Made by a program: the position numbers and the translations under genes
In this document: positions 19,456 to 28,182 of the stretch, one piece after another
Position numbering within the stretch: position 1 is the first letter of the stretch
Layout of the letters: each line of letters begins with the position of its first letter
Assembly: GCA_020632915.1 (NCBI GenBank)
Contig: JACKEP010000034.1
Coordinates: 1 to 49,376 of the forward strand
From: Alphaproteobacteria bacterium
Lineage (GTDB): Bacteria > Myxococcota_A > UBA796 > GCA-2862545
Length of the DNA: 49,376 nt
Direction of reading: 5' to 3'
The notes under the pieces: generated by a model
The model's input: only the letters and a program-made list of their open reading frames with translations
Told to the model about the DNA's origin: nothing
The model's database searches: none

Positions 19456-22400
19456 ATGATGCCGTTTCGTCCTGTCCTGTCCCGTACGCGTAGCGGCGCC
19501 TCCCGCCGGGGCCTGTCCGTCGGTCTCGTGGCCGTGCTCGCCGCGGGGTGTGCCACGCCGGCGCCGAAGGACGACGACACCGACACCGACGTCGTCGACA
19601 CCGACACGGTCGACACCACCGACACGGACCCCACCGACACGGACACCGTCGTGGACACCGACGACCCCACCGCGCGTCGCTACGCGCTGGGCGACGCCAC
19701 CGTCACCGTGCGCGTCGACGCGCTCGACGTGGCGCGCCGCACCTACACGCTGACGTCCACCGCCCCGCTGCGGGACGGCCTGCCGGCCGGGGGCACGCGC
19801 ACCTTCACCGAACCGGCCGACCGGCCCGTCCTGCGCACCGGCGACCTGCTCTTCGACGCGCTGTTCGCGATGGCGGTGGTCGAGGCCGGTGAGGACGCCG
19901 TCGCCAGCATCTCCGACGGCGCCTTCGCCAACGGCGCCGCGCTGCCCTGCGACTGCTACCAGACCGGCGAGCAGTGGCACTACGTGTGGACGCGCGACAC
20001 CGCCTACGCCGTCGACCTCGGCCTCGCCTGGCTCGACCCGGCGCGCGCGGCGGCGAGCCTGCGCTTCAAGCTGTCGGCCCCCAAGGACGGCGGCCCGCTG
20101 CAGATCGTGCAGGACACGGGCTCGGGCGGGTCGTGGCCGGTGAGCACCGACCGCGCGATCTGGGCGCTGGGGGCGCGCACCGTGCTCCGTCACCTCGACG
20201 GCGCGGCCCGCACCGACTTCCGCGACGTCGCCCTCGAGGCCATGGCCACCACGCTGGCCGTCGACCGCGACCACGTCTTCGACCCCACCGACGGGCTCTA
20301 CACCGGCGAGCAGTCGTTCCTCGACTGGCGCGAGCAGAGCTACGCGGCCACCACCGCCACCGACGTGGTGCCCATCGCCACGTCGAAGGCGCTGTCGACC
20401 AACGTGGCCCACCTGGTGCTGCTGCGCGCGGCCGCGGCCCTCGGCGCCGAGACCGGCCACCCCGATGTCGCGACGTGGTCGCAGCAGGCCGACGACCTCG
20501 CCGACGCCATCGCCGCCCGGTTCCTCGTCGCCGACCCGGCGTCGTCGACGTCCACCGCCGACGTGCTCGCCAGCCTGACCGCCCCGGCGCTCGACGGCAG
20601 CACGCTGCTCAAGCGCGACCTGCTCGGGCTGTCGCTGGCCGTGCTGCACGACGCCGTGCCCGGCGACGTCCAGGCGCGCGTGCTCGCCGACTACCCGTGG
20701 GGCGCTCACGGCCCGCCGGTGCTCTGGCCCCTGCAGCCGCGCCAGTCGGTCTACCACAACCGCGCCACCTGGCCGTTCGTCACCGCCTACGGCGCGCTCG
20801 CGGGTGCGAAGGCCCAGGTGCCCGACGCGTTCGAGCGCGGCGTCGAGGCCCTGGTGCAGGGGGCCGGGCGCAACCTGTCGAACATGGAGAACCTGGAGCT
20901 GCTGTCGGGCAACGCGTGGGTCGACCTCGGCGACGCGTCCGGCCCGGTGGTCAACAGCCGGCGCCAGCTCTGGTCCGTCGCCGGCTACGTCGGCGTGGTG
21001 ATGGAGGGCCTGTTCGGCCTGCACGTGGACGACGACGGCCTGCGGGTGGACCCGTTCGTCACCAGCGGCCTCCTCCGCCGGTGGTTCCCCGACGTCGACC
21101 ACCTCACGCTGCGCGACGTGCGCTGGCGCGGCGCCACGTTCGACGTCGACATCGCGCTGCCTGCGCCGGGCACCTCCGACGGGCGGCACGGCGTGGTGTC
21201 GGTGTCGCTCGACGGTGCGGACGCCACCGACAGGCGGATCCGCGCGGCGGAGCTCGCCGCCGCGTCGACGGTGTCGGTCACCCTGGGCCCGGGCGTGCTC
21301 GGCGGACCCCGCGTGCCCGAGGTCGTCGACACCGGCGACTACCGTGACCTCTGGGCGCCGCCGGCCCCGTCCGGCACCGCCGTGGCCGCCGAGCCGGCCG
21401 GCCTGCGCGTCACCTGGGAGGCCGTCCCCGAGAACGGCGTGCGCTACGCGGTCTACCGGGACGGATCGCGTGTCGCCGACGACGTGGTCGCCACCACCTG
21501 GATCGACGGCGCGGCCACGCCCGACGCCGCCACCCACTGCTACGCGGTCGAGGCGTACTACTTCACGTCGGGTCTCCGCTCGCACCACGGTGCGCCGATC
21601 TGCTGGTGGGGCGCGCCCTCCCGCGTGGTCACGTTCGACGCCCACGCGCTGATCCAGACCGCCGGCACCGGCACGTGGTCCACCGACCACGGTCGCCCCC
21701 ACCTCATGGACTGGGGCGGTCCCGACGACACCCTCACCGTGTTCGGCGTGCGGCCCCAGTGGACCGGCCCCCACCTGCTCCAGCTCGTCTACGCCAACGG
21801 CGCCGGACCGGTGAACACCGGCATCACCTGCGGCGCCAAGCGCCTGACGGTGCGCGACGCCGTCACGGGTGAGGTGCTCGGCGAGGGCACGGTGGCCCTG
21901 CCGCAGACCGGCACGTGGGACCGCTGGGTCGACGGCGGCGTCGTGCGGGTCGACCTGGAGGCCGGTCGCGACGTCGACGTCGAGGTCCGCGACGTGCCGA
22001 ACATGTCGGCGCTCGAGCACTTCCGCACCTACACGGGCGGCCTGGGCGGCGGTGCCGAGCCCTACGGCTTCGTCGACGTCGCCGCGCTCAAGCTGCTGCC
22101 GATGGGGGGCGTGCAGGGCCCCGAGGTCGTCCCCGCCGTGGCCCTCGACGGCACCGACGATCTGGCGGCCTACGCGCCGGGCCAGCAGCTCACCGGGGGG
22201 GCGGTCGGTGCGCGGCTCGCCGATGACGACGTCCTCGCGGTGGACTGGGACGAGGACCACCTCTACCTGTCGCTGCACAGCGCCGCGTTCGCCGACGACG
22301 AGGCGCCGTGGATGGTGTACCTGCAGGCGGGCGAGGCGCCGCTGGCGGCTGCCGTGCCGGCCGAGGGCAGCACCTACCAGCGCGGCAACGTCCAGCTGCC

Positions 22401-22779
22401 CGCGTGGCTGCCGTTCACGCCCACCCACCAGATCACGCTGCGGGGCCAGACCGCGTTCGGCCCCGACGACGGGCCGTGGATCGGGATCTGGAAGCGGCGC
22501 GCGGGGGGCGGCTACGACCAGGTGCGGCGGCTGGCCTTCGGCGTCGACGCGTGGCGGTCGGCCGACGGTCGCACGCTGTCGATCGCGGTGCCGCGCGCGC
22601 TGCTCGGGGCCCACGACACGCTGCGGCTGGCCAGCCACGTGGTGTGGGGCGTAGTGGGCAACGAGTGGAAGGACCTCGTGCCTGCCGGCCACACGCCCTG
22701 GGTCACCAGCGGCGGCAGCTGGATCGAGATCGACCTGCTCGACCCCGACCACCAGGTGAGCGCCTGGCAGATCCCGTGA
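19456..22779 (+). CDS. Multidomain (alpha/alpha)6 glycoside hydrolase lipoprotein
   Basis: A 1107-residue lipoprotein (lipobox VLAAGC, Cys32) with a short Asp-Thr linker. Residues about 75-620 look like a six-hairpin glycosidase: YVWTRDTAYAVDLGLAWL (from 176), TGSGGSWPV, SFLDWREQSY and VYHNRATWPF (from about 432). This pattern is closest in my memory to debranching-enzyme/GH63-type alpha-glucosidases. Then follow an FN3 domain (about 632-720), a jelly-roll CBM-like domain (about 721-890) and a C-terminal CBM9/DOMON-like domain (about 895-1107). That last domain is of the kind multiplied in the divergent lipoprotein. ATG 19447 overlaps the probable -10; ATG 19456 or 19459 is better placed. Alpha-glucan cleavage is likely, exact GH family uncertain. 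Confidence 0.82.
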   Translation: MMPFRPVLSRTRSGASRRGLSVGLVAVLAAGCATPAPKDDDTDTDVVDTDTVDTTDTDPTDTDTVVDTDDPTARRYALGDATVTVRVDALDVARRTYTLTSTAPLRDGLPAGGTRTFTEPADRPVLRTGDLLFDALFAMAVVEAGEDAVASISDGAFANGAALPCDCYQTGEQWHYVWTRDTAYAVDLGLAWLDPARAAASLRFKLSAPKDGGPLQIVQDTGSGGSWPVSTDRAIWALGARTVLRHLDGAARTDFRDVALEAMATTLAVDRDHVFDPTDGLYTGEQSFLDWREQSYAATTATDVVPIATSKALSTNVAHLVLLRAAAALGAETGHPDVATWSQQADDLADAIAARFLVADPASSTSTADVLASLTAPALDGSTLLKRDLLGLSLAVLHDAVPGDVQARVLADYPWGAHGPPVLWPLQPRQSVYHNRATWPFVTAYGALAGAKAQVPDAFERGVEALVQGAGRNLSNMENLELLSGNAWVDLGDASGPVVNSRRQLWSVAGYVGVVMEGLFGLHVDDDGLRVDPFVTSGLLRRWFPDVDHLTLRDVRWRGATFDVDIALPAPGTSDGRHGVVSVSLDGADATDRRIRAAELAAASTVSVTLGPGVLGGPRVPEVVDTGDYRDLWAPPAPSGTAVAAEPAGLRVTWEAVPENGVRYAVYRDGSRVADDVVATTWIDGAATPDAATHCYAVEAYYFTSGLRSHHGAPICWWGAPSRVVTFDAHALIQTAGTGTWSTDHGRPHLMDWGGPDDTLTVFGVRPQWTGPHLLQLVYANGAGPVNTGITCGAKRLTVRDAVTGEVLGEGTVALPQTGTWDRWVDGGVVRVDLEAGRDVDVEVRDVPNMSALEHFRTYTGGLGGGAEPYGFVDVAALKLLPMGGVQGPEVVPAVALDGTDDLAAYAPGQQLTGGAVGARLADDDVLAVDWDEDHLYLSLHSAAFADDEAPWMVYLQAGEAPLAAAVPAEGSTYQRGNVQLPAWLPFTPTHQITLRGQTAFGPDDGPWIGIWKRRAGGGYDQVRRLAFGVDAWRSADGRTLSIAVPRALLGAHDTLRLASHVVWGVVGNEWKDLVPAGHTPWVTSGGSWIEIDLLDPDHQVSAWQIP
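19577..19672. repeat. Asp-Thr linker repeat in the glycosidase
   Basis: GACACC/GACACG units code for about 30 residues of Asp-Thr-Val after the lipobox, the same linker style as in the divergent gene. Confidence 0.7.
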
Positions 22780-22996
22780 CCGCTCCGTGCGCCGGTGCGG
22801 CGCGGTCCGCGGGAAGCGCGCGCCCTCCGGGTGGACGTCAGGGGGGGTGACGGAGAGGTGACCCGAGGGCGCGCGCGACCCGTGCACCCCACCGCATCCG
22901 GGGTGCGCGGACCTTCTGCGAGGGAAACGCACGACGTCGGCCCCGCGTTCCCGGGAAACGCGATCTCGCGCGCGTGCGGGGGTCCCCCGGAGGGGC

Positions 22997-23012
22997 GTGC
23001 AGAAATCTGCAC
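22997..23012. promoter_or_regulatory. 16-base operator-like palindrome
   Basis: GTGCAGA-AA-TCTGCAC: seven-base arms match perfectly around an AA centre, about 90 bases upstream of the next start codon. Confidence 0.4.
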
Positions 23013-23038
23013 ACCCGCTGTCGGCGTTGCATGCCGAT

Positions 23039-23055
23039 TTGTGCGTCGCTCACAA
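23039..23055. promoter_or_regulatory. Inverted repeat TTGTG-N7-CACAA
   Basis: Five-base arms with a seven-base centre, a spacing that fits a dimeric regulator on one face of the helix. It lies about 45 bases before the start codon at 23101. Confidence 0.3.
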
Positions 23056-23087
23056 CGCCTCGACAGATGCGAAGCCGAGGCCGGGGC

Positions 23088-23093
23088 TACCCT
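23088..23093 (+). promoter_or_regulatory. -10-like element of the oxidoreductase operon
   Basis: TACCCT ends seven bases before ATG 23101, the same spacing as at 19448/19456, and there is no ribosome-binding site between. No convincing -35 was found. Confidence 0.3.
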
Positions 23094-23100
23094 GCGCCGC

Positions 23101-23529
23101 ATGTGGACGCCTTCCTTTCTGACCCGCTGGTTCGAATCCACCTGGCGCACGTGCCTGGTCGCGGCTTCCGAGGCCCTCGCGCCCGGCGGTGCGGCCACCC
23201 CTTGCCACAGGGCCACCGCCCTCGCGCCGCGCACGGAGGCCTACATCGTGGGCCTGCCCCCCACGCAGTCGGTGCTGCTCAAGCTGCTGTTCGTGGGTGT
23301 GGAGTGGCTCACGCCGCTGCTCGCGCCGATCGGCGGCCGGTTCAGCCGGCGCACGCCCGAGGGCCGCGTCGCCGTGGTCGAGGGCTGGCGGGGGAGCTGG
23401 GTCTTCCCGGTCCGCCTGCTCGGCGACGCCGTGCGCGCCACGCTGATGATGGTCTACTTCTCCCACCCCGACGTCCTGCTGGCGCTGGGGGAGGGCGAGC
23501 CGGGCACGACGCTGGCGGAGGCGGGGTGA
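23101..23529 (+). CDS. Small membrane-associated protein preceding GMC oxidoreductase
   Basis: The 142-residue product starts at ATG 23101. It has two moderately hydrophobic stretches (VLLKLLFVGVEWLTPLLAPIG and LLGDAVRATLMMVYFSHPDVL) and no signal peptide. I do not recognise a family. Its stop overlaps the oxidoreductase start as GTGA (23526-23529), so the two are coupled. It may serve as an anchor or an N-terminal-domain equivalent of long-chain alcohol oxidases, which have an extra helical region before the FAD domain; that is a guess from position. Confidence 0.6.
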   Translation: MWTPSFLTRWFESTWRTCLVAASEALAPGGAATPCHRATALAPRTEAYIVGLPPTQSVLLKLLFVGVEWLTPLLAPIGGRFSRRTPEGRVAVVEGWRGSWVFPVRLLGDAVRATLMMVYFSHPDVLLALGEGEPGTTLAEAG

Positions 23530-25052
23530 GCGGTCGCATCGCCCACCTCGCCGACGTGCGGGGGGGCTACGCGCTGGAGGCGGACGCGGTGGTGGTGGGC
23601 TCGGGCGCCGGTGGCGCCATGGCCGCTGCCAACCTCGCGCGCGCCGGCATGGACGTGGTGGTGGTCGAGGCCGGGCCCCAGGTCCGCCCCGACGACATGA
23701 CCCGGGACGGGCCGGCCTTCCTGTCCAAGTACTACTGGGAGGGCGGGCTGCGGATGCTCCTGGGCTCCGGCGCCTACCCCACGATGTCGGGGCGGTGCCT
23801 GGGCGGCAGCACCGTGGTCAACTCGGCGATCTTCTTCCGGCTGCCGGACTGGGTGCGGCAGGCGTGGATCGACGAGGCGGGGCTCAGCGGTCTGGCGGGG
23901 CCCGAGCTCGACGCGGCCTACGATCGCATCTTCACGCGGCTCAAGGTCGCCCCCACCCCGATGCACGTGATGGGGCGCAAGAACCTCGTCACCCGCGACG
24001 TGCTCGACCGCGTCGGCGTACCCAACAAGCCCCTGCCGCGCGCTGTCGACGGCTGCATCGGCTCGGGCGACTGCCTCACCGGCTGCCGCCAGGGGGCCAA
24101 GCAGAGCGTCGACCGCAGCGTGTTGCCCGAGGCGGTGGACCACGGCGCCCGCGTGATGACCTGCAGCCAGGTCGAGCGCATCCTGTTCGAGGACGGCCGC
24201 GCCGTGGGGGTCGAGGGCGACGTCGTCGATCTCGACGGCTGGCAGAAGGTCGGTCGCTTCTCGGTGCGTGCGCCGCGGGTGTTCCTCGCGGCGGGCGCGC
24301 TGCACACGCCGGTGCTGATGCAGCGCAGCGGCGTGCGTCTGGGGGGCCGCGTCGGTGGCACGTTCGCCGCGCACATCTCCGGGCTGGCGCTCGGCATCCT
24401 CCCCGACGACGTTCGCCCCTGGGAGGGGGCCACGCAGGGGTGGGGCGGGTTCTCGCCCGAGGTGCAGGGGCTCAAGTTCGAGGCGCTGTGGGGGCCCACG
24501 GCGCTGATCGCGGCCGAGTGGGGTGGCCTCGGCCGCGACCTGTCCCAGATGCTGCAGGACGTCCGGCGGGCTGCGATGGTGGTGATGGTCTACCGCGCCA
24601 AGACCAAGGGCTCCGTGCGGGCCACGCGCTCCGGCATGCCCGACGCCCGCCTGTGGATCCCGCCCGAGGAGATCCACGTCGTCGCCCGCCAGGTCCACAA
24701 GCTCACGGCGGCCTTCCTCGACATGGGTGCCGAGTACGTGTTCACCGGGGTCAAGGGGTTGCCCGACCGCATCCGCACGATCGACGAGGCCAGCGGGCTG
24801 CTGTCGAACCGGCTGCGCGGCCGCCACATGACGATGACGGCCAACCACGTGTTCTGCTCGTGTCCGATGGACGCCCGCGCCGACCACGGCGTGGTCGACC
24901 CCGAGGGCCGCGTGCACGGCGTGCCCGGCCTGTGGATCAGCGACGCGAGCGTGTTCCCGAGCCCCAGCGCGGTCAACCCCCAGGCCACGGTGATGGCGCT
25001 GTCCGACCTCATCAGCCGCCGCGCGGCCGACCTGTCGCTGCTCGATGCCTGA
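23526..25052 (+). CDS. GMC-family FAD-dependent oxidoreductase
   Basis: A 508-residue flavoprotein that oxidises an alcohol group. The FAD-binding GSGAGG (25-30) followed by DVVVVEAG, the GMC segment GRCLGGSTVVNSAIFFRLPD, and the C-terminal NHVFCSCPMD with His441 and SAVNPQATVMAL with Asn484 give the usual His/Asn active-site pair. CIGSGDCLTGCRQGAKQS (Cys177, 183, 187) is typical of the long-chain alcohol oxidase/cholesterol oxidase-like branch. Start GTG 23526 overlaps the previous gene. No signal peptide, so cytoplasmic or held at the membrane by the upstream protein. A sterol or fatty alcohol substrate is plausible. Confidence 0.88.
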   Translation: MSGRIAHLADVRGGYALEADAVVVGSGAGGAMAAANLARAGMDVVVVEAGPQVRPDDMTRDGPAFLSKYYWEGGLRMLLGSGAYPTMSGRCLGGSTVVNSAIFFRLPDWVRQAWIDEAGLSGLAGPELDAAYDRIFTRLKVAPTPMHVMGRKNLVTRDVLDRVGVPNKPLPRAVDGCIGSGDCLTGCRQGAKQSVDRSVLPEAVDHGARVMTCSQVERILFEDGRAVGVEGDVVDLDGWQKVGRFSVRAPRVFLAAGALHTPVLMQRSGVRLGGRVGGTFAAHISGLALGILPDDVRPWEGATQGWGGFSPEVQGLKFEALWGPTALIAAEWGGLGRDLSQMLQDVRRAAMVVMVYRAKTKGSVRATRSGMPDARLWIPPEEIHVVARQVHKLTAAFLDMGAEYVFTGVKGLPDRIRTIDEASGLLSNRLRGRHMTMTANHVFCSCPMDARADHGVVDPEGRVHGVPGLWISDASVFPSPSAVNPQATVMALSDLISRRAADLSLLDA

Positions 25053-25494
25053 GCCGTCCAAGTCCGCCGTGGTCGCGGCCGTGCGCGCGGCGCTGCAAGC
25101 CGCCCTCGACGCCGCCCTCGACGGGGCCCGCACGGCCCGCGACGAGGCCACCCACGGCGAGTCCAAGGCCGAGAACAAGTACGACACCCGCGGCCTGGAG
25201 GCCTCGTACCTGGCGGCAGGTCAGGGCGCGCGGGTGGTGGAGCTTCGCGGCGCGCTCGCCGGCCTTGTGCACCCGGGCTCGGGGGTGGTGGGCGTGGGCG
25301 CGCTCGTCCAGCTCGACGACAGCGCCTGGTACTACGTCGCCACCGGGGGAGGCGGGGTGCGCGTGCACGCCGACGGCGTCGACGTGTGTGTGCTCACGCC
25401 CGACGCGCCGCTCGGGCGCGCGCTGCTCGGGCTGGGGGAAGGGGACGCCGAGGCGATCGGCGGCCGCGAGGTCGTGGTCACCGCGGTGCGCTGA
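25045..25494 (+). CDS. GreA/GreB-family-like protein
   Basis: The 149-residue protein has an N-terminal helical hairpin region (residues about 7-60, with KAENKYDTRGLEASYLAAGQ). An FKBP-like C-terminal half contains TPDAPLGRALLGLGEGD, close to the T-P-x-S-P-L-G-x-A-L signature of GreA/GreB transcript-cleavage factors. The hairpin is shorter than in GreA, and the tip acidic pair is not obvious. It may therefore bind the polymerase secondary channel without cleavage, as Rnk/DksA-like proteins do. It overlaps the oxidoreductase gene by eight bases, an unusual partner. Confidence 0.7.
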   Translation: MPEPSKSAVVAAVRAALQAALDAALDGARTARDEATHGESKAENKYDTRGLEASYLAAGQGARVVELRGALAGLVHPGSGVVGVGALVQLDDSAWYYVATGGGGVRVHADGVDVCVLTPDAPLGRALLGLGEGDAEAIGGREVVVTAVR

Positions 25495-25515
25495 GGCCTG
25501 GCACGACGCCGCGCG

Positions 25516-26754
25516 TCACGGCCCGACGAGGTCGATCAGGTCGAGCACGTCGGCCGCGTCCAGGGTGGCGTTGACCTGGTACACGCCGTCCTGGAGCACA
25601 CCGCCGACGACGGCGTCGGCGCGCTGGGTGTAGAGCAGCGTGCCCATGGCGCTGACCTGGACGAGGCGCGAGGCGTCCGCCTGGATGCCGACCGACCACG
25701 TCACGGAGGGGCTGCCCCCCAGCACCGTGGCGAGGTCGCCGCGCCAGACGGCCCCCATGACCGTGCCCGCTCCCGTGAACGTCTCGACCGCGCCCTCGAG
25801 GAGGGGATCGGCCTCGGGCGTGATCGCGCACGACCAGTCCGCCGCCTGCACGCTGTCGAGGTAGCCGGCGTACAGCACCGGATCGAGCTTGCCATCGCAG
25901 GTGTCGTCGAGGACCACCATCGGGCTGAAGTCGAAGCCCGCGAGCGCGTCCGGCTCGCTCGCGAGCCACGGCGCGGGTGGCACGACGGCGGCGCTCGACA
26001 GCGTGGTGGTGCAGGCCTCCTCGGGCTCCTCGATGCCGTTGGCGTTGGCGTCCTGCCAGCCCTCCAGGAGCAGGTAGGGGTGCACGCCGGGCAGGCCCGG
26101 GTAGTCGAACGTCACCGCCGAGGACGAGGCGGCGTCGTAGCCGAGCATCACCGTGGCGAACCAGCGCTCGGGGCGGAAGGGCACGACGTCGTCGCTGGGG
26201 TCGAGCGGATCGAGGCCCGCCGCCACCTCGTCGCCGTCGGACACGCCGCCACCGTCGGAGTCGGCGACGTCCGGGTCCGTGCCTTCGTCGAGCAGCTCGA
26301 CCTCGTTCGTCAGGCCGTCGCCGTCTTCGTCCCCGGTGGCCCGGTAGATGCGTGTGTCGACCACCGCGCTGGGGCGCGTGCCGTTGGCGAGCACGGCCTG
26401 GAAGTGGACGTCGGTGGTGGGCACGTTCGCCGGCAGCGTCAGCGACGTGAGCACGGCGCCCTGCGCATTCGCCGGCGTGTTCACGAGGCGCACCGCGTGG
26501 CCGACGAGGTCGAGGCACGTGGGCAGCGACGCCGGGCACGCGGCGGTCCCGGTGCTCGCGAGGCTCCCCCACACCTGCACCTGCGCACCGGGCGGGAGAC
26601 CCCACACGAAGAAGTGGGCGACGTGCCCGCTGACGAACGGCCCGGAGGTGACGAAGCCGAGCGGCGGCGGGGGGAGGGCCCCACCCGGGAGGGAGGAGGC
26701 GGCGGGATCGCAGGCCGCGAGAAGGGCGACGAGCGAAAGCAGGCGGTGGGACAT
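25516..26754 (-). CDS. Calcium-repeat lipoprotein with Asp at +2
   Basis: A 412-residue lipoprotein: lipobox LLAAC, Cys15 followed by Asp, which in E. coli would favour inner-membrane retention. After an N-terminal beta domain (about 30-135), residues about 141-190 hold thrombospondin type-3-like repeats (DEDGDGLTNEVE, DSDGGGVSDGDEV). A second beta domain of unknown type follows. ATG 26754 has GAGG upstream. It is separated from the DUF1552 gene by 75 bases containing a hairpin and a -10-like TAGGCT, so probably has its own promoter. Confidence 0.75.
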   Translation of the reverse strand: MSHRLLSLVALLAACDPAASSLPGGALPPPPLGFVTSGPFVSGHVAHFFVWGLPPGAQVQVWGSLASTGTAACPASLPTCLDLVGHAVRLVNTPANAQGAVLTSLTLPANVPTTDVHFQAVLANGTRPSAVVDTRIYRATGDEDGDGLTNEVELLDEGTDPDVADSDGGGVSDGDEVAAGLDPLDPSDDVVPFRPERWFATVMLGYDAASSSAVTFDYPGLPGVHPYLLLEGWQDANANGIEEPEEACTTTLSSAAVVPPAPWLASEPDALAGFDFSPMVVLDDTCDGKLDPVLYAGYLDSVQAADWSCAITPEADPLLEGAVETFTGAGTVMGAVWRGDLATVLGGSPSVTWSVGIQADASRLVQVSAMGTLLYTQRADAVVGGVLQDGVYQVNATLDAADVLDLIDLVGP

Positions 26755-26775
26755 CGGGACCTCGCATGGGGCCCC

Positions 26776-26781
26776 AGCCTA
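26776..26781 (-). promoter_or_regulatory. -10-like element TAGGCT before the calcium-repeat lipoprotein
   Basis: On the minus strand TAGGCT lies 21 bases before ATG 26754; it resembles TAGGAT/TAGGTT elements elsewhere in the window. No good -35. Confidence 0.3.
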
Positions 26782-26784
26782 CAC

Positions 26785-26806
26785 GCTCGGGCGTCCGTCA
26801 CCGAGC
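26785..26806 (-). terminator. Hairpin downstream of the DUF1552 gene
   Basis: GCTCGG and CCGAGC arms with a ten-base loop begin 23 bases after the stop at 26830. There is no T-tract, as is common in GC-rich genomes. Confidence 0.35.
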
Positions 26807-26829
26807 CTCGCGATCGGACACGTCGACCC

Positions 26830-28182
26830 CTACGCCAGCAACCCCGGCACCACGCCGCTGCTGGCATCCCCGAAGCGGTCGAGGCTCGCGCCCATCGCCC
26901 GCCCCACGCTGACCCACAGGTCGCCGTGGCGGCGGTAGCCGACGTCGAGGTGCCGCCCGGTGCGGACGCTGCCGCCGCCGCTGCCGGCCAGCAGGAACGG
27001 CATGTTGTCGTGCAGGTGGGTGTTGCCGTCGCAGACCTCGGTGCAGAGCACGACGAGGCTGTGGTCGAGCATCGAGCCGTCGCCCTCGGGTGTGTCGGCG
27101 AGGCGCTGGAGGAGGTAGCCGAACTGGCTGGCCCACCAGCGCCGCTGCTTGACGTAGTCGGCGAACTCGCGGTGGCTGGCGTCGTGGCTGGCGCCGTAGT
27201 GACTCGCCTGGTGGCTGCGCATGTCGAAGCCCGGGTCGTACATCTCCGACCCCGGGAAGCGGGACATGATGAGCTCGGACGTGTGCTGGCTGCCCTGGAT
27301 CGTGCCCACCCGCGTCATGCCGCACGCCATCGCCAGCACCATCAGGTCGATCTGGGCGCGCAGCACGGCCGGGAACCGCGACGGGTCGTACAGCTCGCCG
27401 TCGCCGAAGCCGCCCGTGTCGAGGGAGGGGCTGTCGCACGACGCGACGGGCGTGAGTGGATCGGACGTGTCGGAGCCCACGATGCGCCGCTCCACCTCGC
27501 GGAGCGCGTCGAGGTGCAGCGACAGCTTGGTCTGCTCCACGGCGCCGAGCCGCGTCCGGTAGGCGTCGAGCTCGGCGAGCGCCGCGTCGAGCACGCTGCG
27601 CTTGACCGGATCGACCGCCACGCCGCCGCCCGTGCTGGGGGTGGGGACCGCGCCGCCGCTGCCGAAGAGCGCCTGGAACGCGCGCCGGGGGTTGTCCTCG
27701 GGCGTGATCGACTGCCCGGGGGCGAAGTAGGTGATGTGCTTGTCGCCGCTGGGGTTGTTCGCGTTGGCCCCGGCCCCCAGGTACAGGTGGCGCCACGGGC
27801 TGTTCGCGCCCACCGTGCGCGACAGGTACTGGTCGATCGACTCGCCGTTGCCGCCATCGGAGGCCGTCAGCAGCTTCTTCGCGCCGCCCGGGTGCGAGCC
27901 GCTGTCGGTGCCCCCCATCGACAGGCCGGTGAACCACACGCAGTGGTCGCGCCACGCCTCCAGGGGCTCGGAGCAGGCCGGCAGCGAGAACCCCGTCTCG
28001 CCGCCCGTGGGGTGCCACAGGCTCGGCTCGCCGTTCTGCGACGGCCCGGCCACGCCGTCGGGGTAGTAGAAGAAGATCACGCGCCGGGCCTGACCCTCGG
28101 CCGCGCGCGCCGCAGACGGCCGCAGCGCCGCGGGCACCAGCGCGAGGGCGCCCATCGCCTTGAGCAGGTCGCGGCGGTTCAT
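26830..28182 (-). CDS. DUF1552-family exported protein
   Basis: A 450-residue member of DUF1552, a family almost always paired with DUF1592-type haem proteins as here. The N-terminus NRRDLLKAMG followed by a hydrophobic stretch and ARA is a twin-arginine signal, so it is exported folded. Family features include RRVIFFYYPDGV, WFTGLSM, HTSELIMS and the long C-terminal region with HSLVVLCTEVCDG, reminiscent of a sulfatase/DUF1501-like fold. ATG 28182 overlaps the upstream gene as ATGA. Molecular function is not established; a redox or carbohydrate-linked activity is inferred from the partner. Confidence 0.85.
   Translation of the reverse strand: MNRRDLLKAMGALALVPAALRPSAARAAEGQARRVIFFYYPDGVAGPSQNGEPSLWHPTGGETGFSLPACSEPLEAWRDHCVWFTGLSMGGTDSGSHPGGAKKLLTASDGGNGESIDQYLSRTVGANSPWRHLYLGAGANANNPSGDKHITYFAPGQSITPEDNPRRAFQALFGSGGAVPTPSTGGGVAVDPVKRSVLDAALAELDAYRTRLGAVEQTKLSLHLDALREVERRIVGSDTSDPLTPVASCDSPSLDTGGFGDGELYDPSRFPAVLRAQIDLMVLAMACGMTRVGTIQGSQHTSELIMSRFPGSEMYDPGFDMRSHQASHYGASHDASHREFADYVKQRRWWASQFGYLLQRLADTPEGDGSMLDHSLVVLCTEVCDGNTHLHDNMPFLLAGSGGGSVRTGRHLDVGYRRHGDLWVSVGRAMGASLDRFGDASSGVVPGLLA

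Larger units (their letters stand above)
22780..23100. other. 321-base intergenic stretch without a gene
   Basis: No supported coding frame. It holds a nine-base direct repeat GGGAAACGC (in 22920-22960), two inverted repeats (22997-23012, 23039-23055) and a -10-like TACCCT just before the next gene. The AT content rises locally around 23000-23060, as expected of a control region. Confidence 0.6.

Noticed and set aside
19363..22932. Very long minus-strand open frame over the glycosidase
   Set aside because: Composition is Arg/Val/Gly/His-rich with no domain, the usual shadow of a GC-rich gene; the plus strand encodes recognisable domains.
23117..23150. GGTTCGAATCCACC resembles a tRNA T-arm
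   Set aside because: No acceptor, D or anticodon arm can be built from the flanks and no CCA follows; the bases code for LTRWFEST at the start of a supported protein.
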